Shown: positions 7,063-9,454 of the stretch, piece by piece
Layout: every line of letters begins with the position of its first letter
Numbering within the stretch: position 1 is the stretch's first letter
Assembly (NCBI GenBank): GCA_007117235.1
Contig: SKGY01000215.1
Location: 1 to 9,454 of the forward strand
Reading direction: 5' to 3'
From: Balneolaceae bacterium
GTDB taxonomy: Bacteria > Bacteroidota > Rhodothermia > Balneolales > Balneolaceae
Length of the DNA: 9,454 nucleotides
Program-made: the position numbers and the translations under genes
Notes under the pieces: model-generated
What the model saw: only the letters and a program-made list of their open reading frames with translations
What the model was told of the DNA's origin: nothing
Databases searched by the model: none

Positions 7063-8157
7063 GTGTCTGAGTTTTTTGCTGAAGATTTACTGCAGTGGTA
7101 CCATTCTGAAAAGCGGGACCTGCCCTGGCGCAGAACAGACGATCCCTATAAAATATGGATCTCGGAAATCATGCTTCAGCAGACTCAGGTCAACACCGTC
7201 ATTCCCTATTATCACCGATTTCTGGAAGCATTCCCCACCGTCCACGATCTTGCAGAAGCAGATCAACAGCAAGTGCTGAAATTATGGGAAGGACTGGGAT
7301 ACTACAGCCGCGGCAGAAATCTGCACCAGGCAGCCAAGATGGTTGCCGAGAAGTTTGATGGGCATCTTCCCGACAACTACGATGAGATCACATCAGTAAA
7401 AGGTATCGGGCCCTATTCAGCTGCGGCAATTTTAAGCATCGCTTTTAATAAGAATTACGCGGTGGTTGATGGAAATGTTATCCGGGTTTTGACCCGATAC
7501 AGCGGAATCAAGGATGATATCCGATCAGCTAAAGTTAAAAACCGTGTGCAGGAACTGGCTGATGATCTACTTTCAAAAACAGATCCCGGCAACTTCAATC
7601 AGGCCATTATGGAACTGGGCGCCACGGTTTGTAGTCCCAAAAATCCAAGCTGTGATGTGTGCCCCGTATCCTCAAATTGCGTTGCGTTTCAAACAGCAGA
7701 AACCGATGTGATACCGTATAAATCCAAAGCAAAGAAAGTGCCGCATCACCAAATAGGTGTCGGTTTGATTGTGAATGATATAGGAGAACTGTTGATTGCG
7801 CTCAGGCCAAATGATGTGATGCTTGGCGGGCTTTGGGAATTTCCGGGCGGAAAAAAGGAGAAAAGTGAATCGATCAAACAGACAGTTTCACGGGAACTGA
7901 AAGAGGAACTTGGAGTTCAGGTTGAAGTTTTTGACAGATATCAAAAGCTCAAACACGCCTACTCCCATTTCAAAATAACCCTTCACGCCTATTGGTGTAA
8001 AATCACTACCGGTGAACCGAAGCCAAAATCGAGCATGGAGATTAAGTGGGTTTCGCTGAGTGAGATCGAACAGTACCCTTTCCCCAAGGCTAATAAAACA
8101 CTGATTGACGGACTGCTCAAACTTGATGATCAGGATCTGAAAAACTTTCTTGATTGA
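7063..8157 (+). CDS. mutY: A/G-specific adenine DNA glycosylase MutY
   Basis: MutY removes adenine mispaired with 8-oxoguanine, preventing G:C to T:A transversions. All hallmarks are present in 364 residues, a normal length. Catalytic E35 is in SEIMLQQTQV, the helix-hairpin-helix is VKGIGPYSAAAI (112-123), and D136 is in VVDGNVIRV. The [4Fe-4S] ligands are C190, C197, C200 and C206 with the canonical X6, X2, X5 spacing. The C-terminal NUDIX-like domain (about 229-350) reads the 8-oxoG strand, with the FSH-type loop at AYSHFKI (299-305). The NUDIX box (263-285) matches GX5EX7REUXEEXGU completely. The start is GTG, one base after the previous stop, and no ATG lies upstream in frame before that point. 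It overlaps the following gene by 1 nt (TGATG), which implies translational coupling. Confidence 0.96.
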   Translation: MSEFFAEDLLQWYHSEKRDLPWRRTDDPYKIWISEIMLQQTQVNTVIPYYHRFLEAFPTVHDLAEADQQQVLKLWEGLGYYSRGRNLHQAAKMVAEKFDGHLPDNYDEITSVKGIGPYSAAAILSIAFNKNYAVVDGNVIRVLTRYSGIKDDIRSAKVKNRVQELADDLLSKTDPGNFNQAIMELGATVCSPKNPSCDVCPVSSNCVAFQTAETDVIPYKSKAKKVPHHQIGVGLIVNDIGELLIALRPNDVMLGGLWEFPGGKKEKSESIKQTVSRELKEELGVQVEVFDRYQKLKHAYSHFKITLHAYWCKITTGEPKPKSSMEIKWVSLSEIEQYPFPKANKTLIDGLLKLDDQDLKNFLD

Positions 8158-8996
8158 TGGAAACCAGCCCCAAACTTAGGAAGCGATCAAAAAGAGCGCT
8201 TATGGAGTTGAAGCCGCTTCTTGATAAAATCAACGATCGGGTTGAGCAGTCTGATTACATCCCATACGATCCTGTTCAGTTTATGCACGCTTTTTCGGAT
8301 AAGAGGGATATTGAAATTGCCGGATTTTTTGCCGCCACCATGGCGTGGGGTCGGCGGGATATTGTAATTGCAAAAGTTGATGATCTGCTAAAGCGAATGG
8401 ATTACGATCCGTTTAGTTTCGTGATGAGTTACAATCAGTCTGAGTTCACACGGTTTCAGAATTTTAAGCATCGAACATTTAAGCCGGTTGATATTCACGG
8501 CATGATACTCTCACTCCAACAGATATTAACTGAGTTCCAGGATTTTGAGGCTTTCTGGAAGATGTGCTACGAAAAAGGAGCTGAACAAAATCGTCCGTTT
8601 ATCGCGCTGTTTCATGAAGAGTTTTTCAGCCGAAGCAGTGATCTGGCTGAACGAACCCGGAAACACGTATCAAACCCCGAAAAGGGAAGTACGTGCAAAC
8701 GGCTTTATATGTATCTGCGGTGGACCATCAGAAAAAACAGCCCCGTTGATCTGGGAATATGGAATTTTATGCCGGAGTCTGAACTGCTCGTTCCTTTTGA
8801 TGTACACGTTGCCCGACAAGCTCGTCGATACGGCTTGATATCACGTCGCACAAACGATTGGCGAACAGTTAATGAACTGACCGAAACTCTGTCCATTATG
8901 AATCCCGACGATCCCGCACGTTACGACTATGCCCTTTTTGGAATCGGCGCACTCAATTACGATCTGCCAAAGAGATTTTTGCTGAACCGGGTCTGA
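8157..8996 (+). CDS. TIGR02757/DUF2400 family protein, possible HhH-GPD-like DNA-repair relative
   Basis: This 279-residue conserved protein of unknown function fits the TIGR02757/DUF2400 family, recognised by DPVQFMHAFSDKRDIEIAGF (38-57), RLYMYLRWTIRKNSPVDLGIW (182-202), PFDVHVARQARRYGLISR (213-230) and DPARYDYALFGIG (252-264). FDVHVARQARRYGL recalls the VDTHV...RLGL segment that carries the catalytic aspartate in HhH-GPD glycosylases such as endonuclease III, and the gene directly follows mutY. A DNA-repair-type fold is therefore plausible, but no HhH motif or iron-sulfur cysteines are visible. I chose ATG at 8157, whose A is the last base of the mutY stop; a TTG three bases upstream at 8154 would add only one residue. 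No signal peptide or membrane segment is seen, so it should be cytoplasmic. Confidence 0.85.
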   Translation: METSPKLRKRSKRALMELKPLLDKINDRVEQSDYIPYDPVQFMHAFSDKRDIEIAGFFAATMAWGRRDIVIAKVDDLLKRMDYDPFSFVMSYNQSEFTRFQNFKHRTFKPVDIHGMILSLQQILTEFQDFEAFWKMCYEKGAEQNRPFIALFHEEFFSRSSDLAERTRKHVSNPEKGSTCKRLYMYLRWTIRKNSPVDLGIWNFMPESELLVPFDVHVARQARRYGLISRRTNDWRTVNELTETLSIMNPDDPARYDYALFGIGALNYDLPKRFLLNRV

Positions 8997-9005
8997 ATCA
9001 AACTT

Positions 9006-9454
9006 CTAAAACGGTACCGGAATCCAGGCGCTTGATTCGAAAATTTCAATCCAATACAGAAGTACTATCAGTAACGTTGAGAGCACGATTGCAAATGCGG
9101 GTGGATCGAGATGAGTATCGGCGTGAGCGTAAAATATTCTCTGAGTAAGTTCACCTAACAGAGCTGAGATAATTCCGAAAAACCCTCCAAGCAGTAGCAG
9201 GCTTCCCATTGAGTGATCACCAAACTCTCCGCCGGTAGCTGCAATAATAACCGTGCTCCCAATCAGCGATATGTGGTGAGTAACAGGTATTCGTTCGACT
9301 CCCAGATTCAGAAACAGAAGCGTTGCTGCACTAATGCCGAAAGCCAGAAATGCGCTACCCGTCTGATAGGTTATAAAAGCCGCAAGTATCCCAACTACGA
9401 AGCCGAGAACAACAATGTCGAGCCATTTGTACTGATGCCCCAGCCACGGCTCTA
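9006..9454 (-). CDS. Polytopic membrane protein, C-terminal part (5' end outside window)
   Basis: The minus-strand frame is open from the window edge to the TAG at 9008-9006, giving 148 residues with no start in view. An internal ATG at 9209 gives a 67-residue ORF, but the open, strongly hydrophobic frame upstream shows that this is only the tail. Hydrophobic segments are LDIVVLGFVVGILAAFITY, SAFLAFGISAATLLFLNLG, an extended one around ISLIGSTVIIAATGG, then MGSLLLLGGFFGIISALLG and PAFAIVLSTLLIVLLYWI, so about five transmembrane helices. The loops carry several His and Asp residues: VTHHIS, FGDHS and YAHADTHLDPPA. These could be ion- or metal-related, but I do not recognise the family. The gene is convergent with the DUF2400 gene, with 9 nt between the stop codons and no clear terminator hairpin. 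Confidence 0.75.
   Translation of the reverse strand, partial: EPWLGHQYKWLDIVVLGFVVGILAAFITYQTGSAFLAFGISAATLLFLNLGVERIPVTHHISLIGSTVIIAATGGEFGDHSMGSLLLLGGFFGIISALLGELTQRIFYAHADTHLDPPAFAIVLSTLLIVLLYWIEIFESSAWIPVPF

Noticed and set aside
8985..9030. Bidirectional terminator between the convergent genes
   Set aside because: Only a short GGTACC palindrome and scattered CCGG are present; there is no stem of useful length followed by a T-run.

Overview
The window looks like a chromosomal segment of a Bacteroidota-like bacterium. A member of the Balneolales/Rhodothermota side is possible, but this is inference. The clues are moderate-to-low GC, genes without clear Shine-Dalgarno sequences, intergenic matches to the Bacteroidetes promoter (TTTG about 19 bases before TAnnTTTG), and sphingolipid-type genes. 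Nearly every base is coding. The largest gap, 175 bp, is the divergent promoter region near 4343-4517. No tRNA, rRNA, CRISPR array, insertion sequence or phage gene is visible.

The left half (1-4342, minus strand) is read as two GT4 glycosyltransferases (4342-3212 and 3207-2089, 4 bp apart), then after 81 bp a serine palmitoyltransferase-like PLP enzyme (2006-759), then 3 bp later a GNAT-fold acyltransferase of the YghO-like type (755 to beyond base 1). The last gene starts at GTG and leaves the window, so a simple ATG-based gene search misses it. A good promoter candidate lies just upstream of the Spt gene.

The centre and right (4518-8996, plus strand) form a tightly packed run: an extended SDR NAD(P)-dependent reductase/epimerase, an exported beta-propeller/cadherin-like protein of unknown function, MutY adenine glycosylase, and a TIGR02757/DUF2400 protein. 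The junctions are +3, +1 and -1 nt. From 9454 back to 9006 on the minus strand lies the C-terminal part of an unidentified polytopic membrane protein, convergent with the DUF2400 gene.

The most coherent reading is a sphingolipid/glycosphingolipid locus. Spt would condense serine with an acyl thioester, the GNAT protein would be the candidate bacterial ceramide synthase, the SDR the candidate ceramide (3-keto) reductase, and the two GT4 enzymes would add sugars to the ceramide headgroup. Only the PLP enzyme, the GT4s, the SDR fold and MutY are firm at family level. The pathway assignment is inference from content and neighbourhood. The plus-strand run then passes from lipid metabolism into DNA repair (MutY plus a possibly HhH-GPD-like DUF2400 protein), with an exported protein between.
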